From assembly GCA_937907055.1 (NCBI GenBank), contig CALCTW010000009.1, positions 1 through 21,952 on the forward strand: a stretch of 21,952 bases of DNA, written 5' to 3'. A model generated the notes under the pieces. The model did no database searches, was not told where the DNA came from, and saw only the letters and a list, made by a program, of their open reading frames with translations. The translations under genes and the position numbers were made by a program. This document shows positions 8,364 through 15,526 of the stretch, piece by piece; within the stretch, counting starts at the first letter, position 1, and each line of letters starts with the position of its first letter. This stretch comes from an uncultured Clostridia bacterium. Its GTDB lineage: Bacteria; Bacillota; Clostridia; Christensenellales; Aristaeellaceae.

Positions 8364-9722
8364 TCAAGGAAGCAGATCAAGATCGATCCACATAGCGGGG
8401 CGGACAGCCATATCTGAAAAATGCACATTATCGCCGCCGTTATAGACATAGCCGGATTTGCTGACACCGGCAGCCTTATAAAGTGTTTCGCCGGGCGTGC
8501 GAAGCCACCACCAGCAGTTACCATCCTCCGTATAGACTTTATTGGCTACAGCATAGTCCGTCGGCGCGCACATACGAGCATCATCATTCACAAAAAACTG
8601 ATTGACTTGTTTAATGCTAAGTGCGAACACCCTATCCATCGTTATTCTGCCGGGTGCGGTGCTGTAATCAGGATTTTCATCCGCACTCACAAGCGCCATG
8701 GGGATTGCCGCCTGTTCTTCTGTGCTGAACGCCGCGCTGATAAACTCATTATTCAGCCACGCGCGAAGAGAACACTTCTCCCATGTGATATCCGTGTATG
8801 TTGTGTTATATTGCTTGCAATCCAACGCGTATTTGCTGATCACCAGCACCCGCTTTGTTTTCTCATCTACATCCAGCACCAGCCATTCGATCGGTTCCTT
8901 GCCGTTGGCGGTATTGTTATCCTGTTCATACGCGCCGAAGATGATATAATCCCCCGCCACAGTACGATGCAGCGGTTCACCTTCCGTTTTTCCGCATACG
9001 CTGCAGGTCTTCGGGGCTTCATATGTAGCTTCCAGCCATGTATGCGCTTTGCCGCACTTGCTGGGGTCATAGCCCAGCAAATCAGCGATATAACTCATAC
9101 AAAATTCCGCGTCTTTGTACTGACGGCAAGTTTTATAAAGTACATAAGCCTCTTCATACGCGCCGCGCTGCATCAACGCACTCGCCTGATTGTACGCGTT
9201 AGCATACTGATTTTCCATCAAATCCGTCTGCCGGATCATGGCATCAGAGAATGTGAGACACCCGTCATAGTTTTCGATCGCCGCGGCATAATCCCCGGTT
9301 GCCTCTGCCTTCCGTCCATTTACGTAAGCAGATAAAGCATCAGCGCTGCGAAGGGCAGTGCCCTTATTACTCTTTAAATAATCAGTAAATCTTTCGCTCT
9401 TGCGCAGCTGCTCAAGATACATGGCTATATGCCATTCTTCAAAATCACATTCTTCGATCTTCAGCAAGATAAAGGCATAGCAATACAGTTCACGGCTAAG
9501 AAGATAATTGCCCAGTTCATCAAAATCAGCCATAATGGCATTCAATTGCACCACCGCGTCCCGTTCATCTTCCGGGCTTTCCAGATAACTCTCCAGTTCC
9601 TCCAGCGCGGTGTTGTACTTGTTTTCCTTTTCCGTGCTGGTCAGGGCTATTGCATTGCTCAAAAGACCGATGCTCATCACAAGCACCAGCAGAACAGAAC
9701 CCATTACCTTCAACCGTTTCAT
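8364..9722 (-). CDS. Secreted DUF6273-like protein (paralogue 2)
   Basis: A 452-residue exported protein colinear with its two neighbours. The signal peptide is residues 1-26 (ending SNAIA before LTSTEKEN). A helical TPR-like domain (about 28-215) contains GAYEEAYVLYKTCRQYKDAE. A single CxxC knuckle (TCSVCGKTEGEPLH, Cys 240/243) is followed by a DUF6273-like module from about 256 with IIFGAYEQDNN, IEWLVLDVDE, CSLRAWLNNEF, CWWWLRTPG (403-411) and a C-terminal VRPAMWIDLDLLP. The start is fixed by GGAGGAG just upstream in a leader that is a near copy of that before paralogue 1. It is likely co-transcribed with the genes on either side (gaps of 94 and 222 bp, all minus strand). Function is unknown; secretion and an extracellular binding role are inferred from architecture. 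Confidence 0.88.
   Translation of the reverse strand: MKRLKVMGSVLLVLVMSIGLLSNAIALTSTEKENKYNTALEELESYLESPEDERDAVVQLNAIMADFDELGNYLLSRELYCYAFILLKIEECDFEEWHIAMYLEQLRKSERFTDYLKSNKGTALRSADALSAYVNGRKAEATGDYAAAIENYDGCLTFSDAMIRQTDLMENQYANAYNQASALMQRGAYEEAYVLYKTCRQYKDAEFCMSYIADLLGYDPSKCGKAHTWLEATYEAPKTCSVCGKTEGEPLHRTVAGDYIIFGAYEQDNNTANGKEPIEWLVLDVDEKTKRVLVISKYALDCKQYNTTYTDITWEKCSLRAWLNNEFISAAFSTEEQAAIPMALVSADENPDYSTAPGRITMDRVFALSIKQVNQFFVNDDARMCAPTDYAVANKVYTEDGNCWWWLRTPGETLYKAAGVSKSGYVYNGGDNVHFSDMAVRPAMWIDLDLLP
8927..9044 (-). repeat. Duplicated mid-gene block, copy A
   Basis: 118 bp that match 10601-10718 with 4 differences by eye. The block encodes the CxxC knuckle and the first strands of the DUF6273-like module in paralogues 2 and 3. 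The coding sequence on either side is much less similar, which suggests gene conversion between the two. Confidence 0.85.
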
Positions 9723-9765
9723 AACTCCTCCGGAAAGATATCATTTTTCACTGCTTGCATAGGGC
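9568..9765 (-). repeat. Duplicated 5' end block, copy B
   Basis: Partner of 8115-8312. It covers the 5' end of paralogue 2 and its leader. Similarity stops abruptly at both ends, consistent with a tandem duplication or conversion tract. Confidence 0.85.
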
Positions 9766-9865
9766 GACCCGTGCCCCCATGGAACAAGGCACTTGCGCGT
9801 ACTTTGGAATAAATGGCTCAAACTTGCCTTTTTCAACCATGGTTTCACCCTGCCCCCTGCAAGGG

Positions 9866-9937
9866 CCGCCTCTGCGGAGGCGGTAGATTATCGGTCGCTT
9901 CGCTCCCTCAGAGCAAAAGATTTCGTTCGCTTCGCTC
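9866..9937. repeat. GC hairpin and paired TCGCTTCGCTC repeats
   Basis: The 222-bp gap between paralogues 3 and 2 holds a perfect 7-bp-stem hairpin (CCGCCTC 9866-9872 / GAGGCGG 9877-9883). It also holds two direct copies of TCGCTTCGCTC (9895-9905 and 9927-9937), 8 to 50 bp beyond the stop of paralogue 3. There is no T tract. It may act as a weak terminator or attenuator, or be remains of a dispersed small repeat. Confidence 0.5.
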
Positions 9938-9944
9938 TCTTTTA

Positions 9945-11396
9945 TTAAGGGATGATAGAGTCCAAATTAAGCCAGAATGCTGGCCGCACCACGTCGAGAG
10001 TGTTGCTCACGTCGCTGAGGTGGAGCCTGCCGTCGCTTATGACCTCGGAAGCGCAGTAACCGTAGCAGCCGGGCGAACGCAGCCACCACCAGCAACACCC
10101 CGTACCATTCAACATGTAGTTGCTATCGCTGCCTTCATACGGATAAGCCCCCTGCGCAACCGCATACTTTGTCGGCACCGCCTTCATTTTGTCCGTTCCA
10201 TTGTAATAGAAGTCGGCCAGCGTGCTGTATCCACCATATGCCATCGCTTCCTCAAGGCTCAGCAGGAACACTTTATCCTGTGTATCCGCTCCGCCGCTGA
10301 CATTATCGTAACTCCAGCCCTTCTTTTTCTCGAAGGCGGCCCATTCATCATTATTGCCGGTCTTGACGGTCGTGGTCGCGATTGCCTTCTGCTCTTCCGC
10401 CGTGAACGCTTCGTTCAGGAAGGTGCTGTTCAGCCAACTGCGGATCTCACTCTTATCCCATCCCTGATACACGCTCACATCAAACCGGTGCGCGTCCAAT
10501 CCATACCGGCTGATCACCAGCGCGCGGTTCGCCTCATTATCCACATCCAGCACGATCCACTCGATCGGTTCCTTACCATTGGCGGTATTGTTGTCCTGCT
10601 CATACGCGCCGAAGGTGATATAATCCCCCGCCACAGTACGATGCAGCGGTTCACCTTCTGTTTTCCCACATACGCTGCAGGTCTTCGGGGCTTCATATGT
10701 AGCTTCCAGCCATGTATGTGTGCTGCCGCACATGCCGGGATCATAACCCAGTTGCTTAATGATGAAGCTGATGCAGCCTTCCGCGTCCTTATAAGGGCGG
10801 CACTGCGCAAAATACGCGTAGGCCTCCTCATATTTGCCCTGCCCCATCAGTTTTTCACCCTGCTTGTAAGCAGCGGCAAAGGAGCCCTCCATCAGATTCT
10901 CCTGGCGTTTGGCTGCGTCAAAGAAAGAAAGGCACTTTTTATACTCACTGATCGCGGTCGCAAGGTCTGCTTCATGTTCCGCCTTCCGGGCGTTATAATA
11001 AGCCTCCAGCGCTGCCGGCGCCGCCAGGGCGATATCATCATTATCATTCAAATATTTGATCAGCTTGTCATTTGAATTCAGCTGATCCAGATACATAACC
11101 GTGTGCCAGTCAGCGTAATCCTCTTCCTCAGCCTTCAGCAGAATGAAGGCATAGCAGTACAGCTCATGGCTGAAGGAGTAATTGCCCAGTTCATCAAAAT
11201 CCGCCATGATGCCCTTCAGGTGCTGCGCGGCATCCACGCCCATGAGCGTATTGTCCAGGTAAGCCTCCAGCTCCTCAAGCGCCATGGCATACTGGTTTTC
11301 TTTTTCACGTGTGGTCAGGGCCGCCGCGCTGCCCAGCACGCCTACGCACAGCAGCACGACCAGAATGAATGACACCCATTTTTCCTTCACGTTCAT
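9945..11396 (-). CDS. Secreted DUF6273-like protein (paralogue 3, first of array)
   Basis: A 483-residue exported protein. An in-frame ATG 18 nt upstream (11414) is rejected, because the AGGAGA ribosome site lies inside that extension and sits about 10 nt before the ATG at 11396. With this start the sequence also aligns residue for residue with paralogues 1 and 2. Layout: signal peptide 1-26 (FILVVLLCVGVLGSAAA), helical TPR-like region 28-215 (KYEEAYAYFAQCRPYKDAE), CxxC knuckle (240/243), DUF6273-like module 256-483 with EIRSWLNSTF, CCWWWLRSPG (434-443) and VRPAFWLNL. Its DUF6273 part carries about 30 extra residues around 340-430 compared with paralogue 2. Two overlapping promoters lie about 130-170 bp upstream. 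Function is unknown. Confidence 0.88.
   Translation of the reverse strand: MNVKEKWVSFILVVLLCVGVLGSAAALTTREKENQYAMALEELEAYLDNTLMGVDAAQHLKGIMADFDELGNYSFSHELYCYAFILLKAEEEDYADWHTVMYLDQLNSNDKLIKYLNDNDDIALAAPAALEAYYNARKAEHEADLATAISEYKKCLSFFDAAKRQENLMEGSFAAAYKQGEKLMGQGKYEEAYAYFAQCRPYKDAEGCISFIIKQLGYDPGMCGSTHTWLEATYEAPKTCSVCGKTEGEPLHRTVAGDYITFGAYEQDNNTANGKEPIEWIVLDVDNEANRALVISRYGLDAHRFDVSVYQGWDKSEIRSWLNSTFLNEAFTAEEQKAIATTTVKTGNNDEWAAFEKKKGWSYDNVSGGADTQDKVFLLSLEEAMAYGGYSTLADFYYNGTDKMKAVPTKYAVAQGAYPYEGSDSNYMLNGTGCCWWWLRSPGCYGYCASEVISDGRLHLSDVSNTLDVVRPAFWLNLDSIIP
10601..10718 (-). repeat. Duplicated mid-gene block, copy B
   Basis: Partner of 8927-9044 (4 differences over 118 bp by eye), inside paralogue 3. 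Confidence 0.85.
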
Positions 11397-11775
11397 GATA
11401 ACCTGTCTCCTCATTTATTTTCACGCTCATATTCTTACTGTCTCATGGTACAGCATCGACTGCGCAAAGAACGGGATACTGTCTTCCGTTTTTTTATGAT
11501 CCATTTCAAAAATAACTGATTTATAATATTGCATTTTCAATAATAGCACAATATATTCAAAAACACAATTTACGAACCGCGGAAAAACATTAAAGATTGA
11601 TGAATTTCCGGCATTTTTTCAGCAGAAACCGTTGAAGCACCCACCCATCGCCCTCCTTCGTCTCTCCCCTGTCTCATTCCGAAAAAATAATTCTCAGTGT
11701 TTCACTTTTGTTATACTGCCGGTGCTACAATGCACGCGTTCCCAGAACAACGAAAACTTAACGGAGGAAACAACG
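11397..11775. other. Divergent intergenic control region
   Basis: 379 bp without a gene, between minus-strand paralogue 3 and the plus-strand secreted protein at 11776. The middle (about 11505-11600) is strongly A/T-rich and carries the minus-strand promoter pair at 11523-11568. On the plus side, TGTTATACT (11709-11717) has the form of an extended -10 about 60 bp before the ATG at 11776, but no good -35 accompanies it. No small ORF with a ribosome site, tRNA or riboswitch-like structure was recognised. Confidence 0.55.
11523..11568 (-). promoter_or_regulatory. Two overlapping sigma-70 type promoters for the DUF6273-like genes
   Basis: Read on the minus strand, TTGTGT (11568-11563), 17 nt, then TATTAT (11545-11540), the latter preceded by TGC (extended -10). 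A second pair overlaps it: TTGTGC (11551-11546), 17 nt, then TATTAT (11528-11523). Transcripts would carry a leader of roughly 120-140 nt before the ATG at 11396. Confidence 0.6.
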
Positions 11776-12588
11776 ATGAAAAAATTATTTTGCCTGATGA
11801 TCGCCGCGCTGATGCTGCTGACATTTGCCTGTGCCGAAGGTACAGACGCGCGGGAGATCCTGAATCCCGAGGGTTATACCCTAATCAATGTATGCGATTT
11901 CTGGTATGAGGAAGGCACCGATGCCCCCATCGTACAGGGCTCTTTTGGCGATTACATTGCCGAGACCGATGTGTACGAAGGGTTTGCCATGGATGATGCC
12001 TATCCGTTGGTGGTGGCGGCCGATGCCGTGATCGCCCTGCCTGATAAGGACGGCAATGTCACCCCCGCGACCATTGAGGAGCTGGATGCCTTTGTGGCCG
12101 CGCTCCGCGACGCGAATGAGCCCGTTTCCTTCTACTGCAGCATTGAGCTCAACGAAAAAGGCGAAGTGACCAAGCTCATTTACTGCATTCCCGGTGAGCC
12201 CACCGGCGAAGCCCCTGTACTCAGCCCCGCGTTCTACAATCCGAACGGCTACACCCTGCTGCGCGTGGATGACGCCTATCAGTGCGATGATGAGGATTAT
12301 GTGGTGCTCGGCGCCTTCGGCGAATATGATTACAGCGATGAGCTCGAGCCCACCTCGGAAGGCTTTGAGGAGCCTGCCATGCTCATCGTGCTGGCGCCCG
12401 ATGCCGTGATCGAGATGTCCCCCGATCTGGATACAGCGGACAATGTGCCCATGACCGTCGAACAGTTCGCGGAACTGGTAAAAGAGATGCTGACCAAATA
12501 CGACGGCTTCTGCTCCTTCTACTGCAACTTTGAAATGAACGAGGAAGGCGTGCTGACCAAACTGGTGTACACCTATCTGCCCTACTGA
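11776..12588 (+). CDS. Secreted acidic protein with two internal repeats
   Basis: A 270-residue protein from the ATG at 11776, with GGAGG 8 nt upstream. An open frame continues upstream but has no ribosome site and would bury the signal peptide. Residues 1-20 form a signal peptide (KKLFCLMIAALMLLTFACA); the Cys 18 context is not a clean lipobox. The mature part is very acidic and is an internal duplication: 29-137 and 155-266 both run NP(E/N)GYTL...V, G(S/A)FG(D/E)Y, VVAADAVI or VLAPDAVI, a TxE(E/Q)(L/F) helix, SFYC.(I/F)E(L/M)NE(K/E)G..TKL(I/V)Y. Each repeat keeps the cysteine in SFYC. I do not recognise the family. It is probably its own transcription unit, facing away from the DUF6273-like array. 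Confidence 0.85.
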   Translation: MKKLFCLMIAALMLLTFACAEGTDAREILNPEGYTLINVCDFWYEEGTDAPIVQGSFGDYIAETDVYEGFAMDDAYPLVVAADAVIALPDKDGNVTPATIEELDAFVAALRDANEPVSFYCSIELNEKGEVTKLIYCIPGEPTGEAPVLSPAFYNPNGYTLLRVDDAYQCDDEDYVVLGAFGEYDYSDELEPTSEGFEEPAMLIVLAPDAVIEMSPDLDTADNVPMTVEQFAELVKEMLTKYDGFCSFYCNFEMNEEGVLTKLVYTYLPY

Positions 12589-12593
12589 TCCCC

Positions 12594-12607
12594 TGACGGA
12601 TCCGTCA
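12594..12607. repeat. Perfect 14-bp palindrome TGACGGATCCGTCA
   Basis: It begins 5 bp after the stop codon of the secreted repeat protein. With no loop and no T tract it fits a dimeric DNA-binding protein site at least as well as a terminator. The remaining 216 bp before the CPBP gene hold no promoter I can defend. Confidence 0.35.
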
Positions 12608-12823
12608 CTCCGTTCGGTGCCTGAGGACGCGGAAAACAGCCTTTCCGGCATCCTCAAACGCCTTCATGCCAACTGTCTGACTGAATTTTACCCGTCACAG
12701 ACCGCCGATGCTGCAGTTTTGCCGCGTTTTCTGTGATAGAACCCTGCCGAACGCATGATTGACCCTGCGCCGCAGAGGGCGCGTCTGTTCATCCAGACCC
12801 AATCACAAAAAGGAGCCTGCTTT

Positions 12824-13699
12824 ATGGAAAACACCGCTCAGCCTTCCCTCGCGAAACGCGTTCTGCTCACGCTGGCGTATCTGGGGATCACCTTCTCGCT
12901 GATGTTCGCCGGTGAACTGATCGGCAGCACGGTCATGCTTCCGCTGACCCGATCCCAAAATAAGGTGCTTGTATTCCTTGGGCAGTACGCCTCCTTCATC
13001 GGCTACTGGATCGTGTTTATCGGCTTCGCGTTCATCTTCAAAGTCCAGCGGCCGTTCTTATACGGCCTCAGCCGCAGAGAAAAGGGCAACAGGGTGCACA
13101 CCGCCCTGCTGATCGGCCTGCCCCTCGGCATCGGCCTCAATCTGCTGGCGGGCGTGACCGCCCTCCTGCACAAGGATATTTCCCTCAGTTATGCCGGGTT
13201 TGATCCGTGGATGCTCCTCGTCTTCATCCTGGCGGTATTCATTCAGAGCAGCGCCGAGGAGCTCATCACCCGCGGGTTCATCTTTGAGAACGTGAAGCGG
13301 TATTTCCCGAACACCCCCATCGTTCCCATTCTGGTCAACTCCATGTTCTTCATGGTGCTCCATCTGGCGAATGACGGCATCTCCTTCCTGCCCCTGCTGA
13401 ATCTGCTGCTGGTCGGTATCCTGTATTCGCTGCTGGTCTGGTATTTCCACAGCATCTGGGCAGCCATGATCGCGCACATGTCGTGGAACTTCTGCCAGAA
13501 CATCCTGCTGGGCCTGCCCAACAGCGGCATCGCCAGCGCGTTCTCGGTATTCACCTATGACGCTTCCGCGGCCTCAAACAGTTTTGCTTACGATACCGCC
13601 TTCGGCATTGAGGGTTCCCTCCTGTGCAGCGCGCTGCTGGCCGCCGCCTGCGTGCTCCTGTGGCTGATCGGCCGCAGGCGTCAGGCAAAGAACGCCTGA
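12824..13699 (+). CDS. CPBP-family intramembrane metalloprotease
   Basis: A 291-residue polytopic membrane protein; the start at 12824 is chosen because AAAAGGAG lies 8 nt before it, not at the earlier open-frame start. About seven to eight hydrophobic segments are visible (roughly 13-33, 46-72, 92-112, 128-142, 165-181, 188-205, 208-222, 263-283). CPBP (Abi/CAAX protease and bacteriocin-processing) motifs are all present: EELITRG (145-151, Glu-Glu and Arg), FFMVLH (175-180, F...H) and HMSWN (218-222, H...N). Family members cleave peptides within the membrane, and bacterial ones are often linked to bacteriocin maturation or self-immunity. The next gene downstream encodes a double-glycine leader peptide 95 bp away, which makes such a role attractive but untested. 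Confidence 0.9.
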   Translation: MENTAQPSLAKRVLLTLAYLGITFSLMFAGELIGSTVMLPLTRSQNKVLVFLGQYASFIGYWIVFIGFAFIFKVQRPFLYGLSRREKGNRVHTALLIGLPLGIGLNLLAGVTALLHKDISLSYAGFDPWMLLVFILAVFIQSSAEELITRGFIFENVKRYFPNTPIVPILVNSMFFMVLHLANDGISFLPLLNLLLVGILYSLLVWYFHSIWAAMIAHMSWNFCQNILLGLPNSGIASAFSVFTYDASAASNSFAYDTAFGIEGSLLCSALLAAACVLLWLIGRRRQAKNA

Positions 13700-13794
13700 A
13701 CCGGAACGAAAACAACGCACCGTAACCAATGATCACTCCCCGATAAAAAAGGGCCACCCAAACCGTTGATGGCTCTGTAAAAAGGATTGATGCT

Positions 13795-14133
13795 ATGAAC
13801 AAACAGAATATCGCCCGCATCATAGCAGATCCGACCGCACTGGCCGAACTGCAGGAATGCGCCACCGTCAATGAGCTGGTGGCCCGACTGAACGGAGCCG
13901 GCGCGGAGTGCACCCGTGAGGAGGGGCTTCGCTTCCTCCGCACATGGGAACGCATGGCCGCCGCCCGGGAATCCCTTGATGATGAAGTGCTGAGCAATAT
14001 TGCCGGCGGCAGAGGCATCACGGGCCGGATCCGTTCCATGTTCAGCCGCGATACCGCCAAACACAGGTTCTCATCCAAAGACGAGCCGGATCCGCTGACC
14101 ATTCAGATGATCCTCGATCATATGAACTGCTGA
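13795..14133 (+). CDS. Nif11-like double-glycine leader peptide, putative RiPP or bacteriocin precursor
   Basis: A 112-residue peptide. The first part (about 5-50) has the Nif11-type pattern DPTALAELQECATVNELVA followed by GAECTREEGLRFL. Residues 59-72 read ESLDDEVLSNIAGG, a standard double-glycine leader ending (hydrophobics spaced before GG at 71-72). Cleavage after Gly72 would release a 40-residue basic, Ser/Thr-containing core with one cysteine, at the extreme C-terminus. AAAAGGA lies about 10 nt before the ATG. The upstream neighbour is a CPBP protease, and a terminator follows directly. No lanthipeptide synthetase, radical SAM enzyme or C39 ABC transporter is in the window, so modification and export partners would be encoded elsewhere. 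A non-RiPP regulatory peptide remains possible. Confidence 0.72.
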   Translation: MNKQNIARIIADPTALAELQECATVNELVARLNGAGAECTREEGLRFLRTWERMAAARESLDDEVLSNIAGGRGITGRIRSMFSRDTAKHRFSSKDEPDPLTIQMILDHMNC

Positions 14134-14151
14134 TCCGTCTCCCCAAAACTG

Positions 14152-14196
14152 AAAAGCCTGAGAATGAAGGACATTCCCTTCACCCTCAGGCTTTTT
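14152..14196. terminator. Bidirectional intrinsic terminator between convergent genes
   Basis: Stem AAAAGCCTGAG (14152-14162) pairs with CTCAGGCTTTT (14185-14195). An inner GAAGG (14166-14170) / CCTTC (14177-14181) stem extends it. On the plus strand a T run follows (14192-14196, then GTTATTTTT). On the minus strand the A-rich flank gives CTTTTCAGTTTT. It closes both the leader-peptide gene and the histidine kinase. Confidence 0.9.
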
Positions 14197-14197
14197 G

Positions 14198-15505
14198 TTA
14201 TTTTTCAGGATCCGCCGCGCCGTTTTGCAGGGCGGTCATCATCCCGGCCGGTATATGCACCGTGGCGGTGGTGCCGCTGCCCGGCGTGCTCCGGATCTCC
14301 AGCGTGCCGCCGCACATCAGTTCCAGCCTTGTGCACACATTTTTCAGCCCCACATGCTCGCGGCTCGGGTCCGGCGGCTGCGCGGTGTCAAATCCGCATC
14401 CGTTATCGGTCACGATCACGCGGTACTCCCGGCTGTCGGTCTCGGTGCGGAGGATCAGCCGGCCCGGTGTCTGAATGCCGCGCAGGCCATGGCGCACCGC
14501 GTTTTCCACCAGCGGCTGCACCGTCAGCGGCGGCACGGGGAAATCCACGGGGGCAAGCTCCTTGATCACCGTGATACTGTCGCGGAAACGGGTATTCTCC
14601 ATATACAGGTAGTTGTCGATCAGCTCCATTTCCTTTGAAAGCGGGATCAGGCTGGTCTTGAGGATGGAATGCATACTGTCCTGCAGATAACCGCTGAAAT
14701 GGTTCAGGGCATCCACCGCCTTCTCCGGATCCCTGCGGATCATGCCGCGGATGGCCGCCAGAGAATTATTGATGAAGTGCGGACGGATCTGCATCAGAAG
14801 CAGCGAAAGCTGCATGTTTTCGATGGTATCCGCGCTGTGAGACATGTAACTGAGCAGAAAATACAGGATCGTACCGATGGCAATGGTCTGATTGAGCAGC
14901 GGCGTGGGATAGACCACACCCTGCATTTCCATCACAGCCGCCAGAAAACAGACCGCGGTCATGATCAGGATGGTGACCGCCTTCCGCCGGCTGCGGCGCC
15001 GCACATTCCGGATGGCGTTATAGGCCAGCAGGATCATATACAGCACGCTGACAACGATCACGACAAAGAACAGCGGTCCGCGGGTATAATCATTCTGCCC
15101 GTCGATCTCAAACGCGAGCGGAGAAAAGAACGCGGTGCAGAAAACCAGCGTATTGATCCCCGCGGGAAGGCACAGCAGCATTAACTTTTTCTTATTCTGA
15201 CGGATGCCGGAGACGGATTCCAGCAGCAGCGCCAGCAGACACATGGGCCGCAGACAGAACCCCAGCACTGAGCAGATCAGACGCCAGACCGACCGGACGG
15301 TCAGCAGCGACAGCGTGTAATCAAACACATCCACAAGAATGAGCGTCACCATCATCAGGCAGAGGATGAGCACCGTCCGCTTGTTGGACCCCTCCACGCG
15401 TTTATCAAAGCAGATGATGCCCAGCAGCACCGGCATCAGCACGAGCAGCGGAAAATAATACCGCAGCAGCCGGTCGGCAACAAGGCTCCAGTCAAGTGTT
15501 TCCAT
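14198..15505 (-). CDS. LytS-type membrane sensor histidine kinase
   Basis: A 435-residue kinase. The N-terminal half has about seven hydrophobic segments (roughly 14-33, 43-62, 73-96, 107-127, 144-163, 176-195, 203-221), a sensor of unknown ligand. The catalytic half belongs to the His_kinase/HATPase group of LytS/AgrC-like enzymes. It has an H-box LLLMQIRPHFINNSL (His 243), an N-box PPLTVQPLVENAVRHG (Asn 335), a G1-box DNGCGF (367-372), and GLKNV...GGTLEI..TPGSGTTATVHIP. AAAGGA lies upstream of the ATG. It follows the response regulator by 21 bp on the same strand, so the pair forms one two-component system. Polytopic sensors of this class often detect peptides or membrane-active compounds; the ligand here is unknown. 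Confidence 0.92.
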   Translation of the reverse strand: METLDWSLVADRLLRYYFPLLVLMPVLLGIICFDKRVEGSNKRTVLILCLMMVTLILVDVFDYTLSLLTVRSVWRLICSVLGFCLRPMCLLALLLESVSGIRQNKKKLMLLCLPAGINTLVFCTAFFSPLAFEIDGQNDYTRGPLFFVVIVVSVLYMILLAYNAIRNVRRRSRRKAVTILIMTAVCFLAAVMEMQGVVYPTPLLNQTIAIGTILYFLLSYMSHSADTIENMQLSLLLMQIRPHFINNSLAAIRGMIRRDPEKAVDALNHFSGYLQDSMHSILKTSLIPLSKEMELIDNYLYMENTRFRDSITVIKELAPVDFPVPPLTVQPLVENAVRHGLRGIQTPGRLILRTETDSREYRVIVTDNGCGFDTAQPPDPSREHVGLKNVCTRLELMCGGTLEIRSTPGSGTTATVHIPAGMMTALQNGAADPEK

Positions 15506-15526
15506 ACGTGAAACATCCTTTCGGCA

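Noticed and set aside
6659..11396. Diversity-generating retroelement acting on the DUF6273-like genes
   Set aside because: No reverse transcriptase, template repeat or adenine-biased variation is visible in the window.
11397..11414. ATG at 11414 as start of paralogue 3
   Set aside because: The ribosome site lies inside this extension and the paralogues align from the ATG at 11396.
13750..13776. Hairpin AGGGCCA / TGGCTCT with a run of T on the minus strand
   Set aside because: It would terminate minus-strand transcription, but no minus-strand gene lies just upstream and the loop is long (13 nt). It may only catch read-through past 14152.
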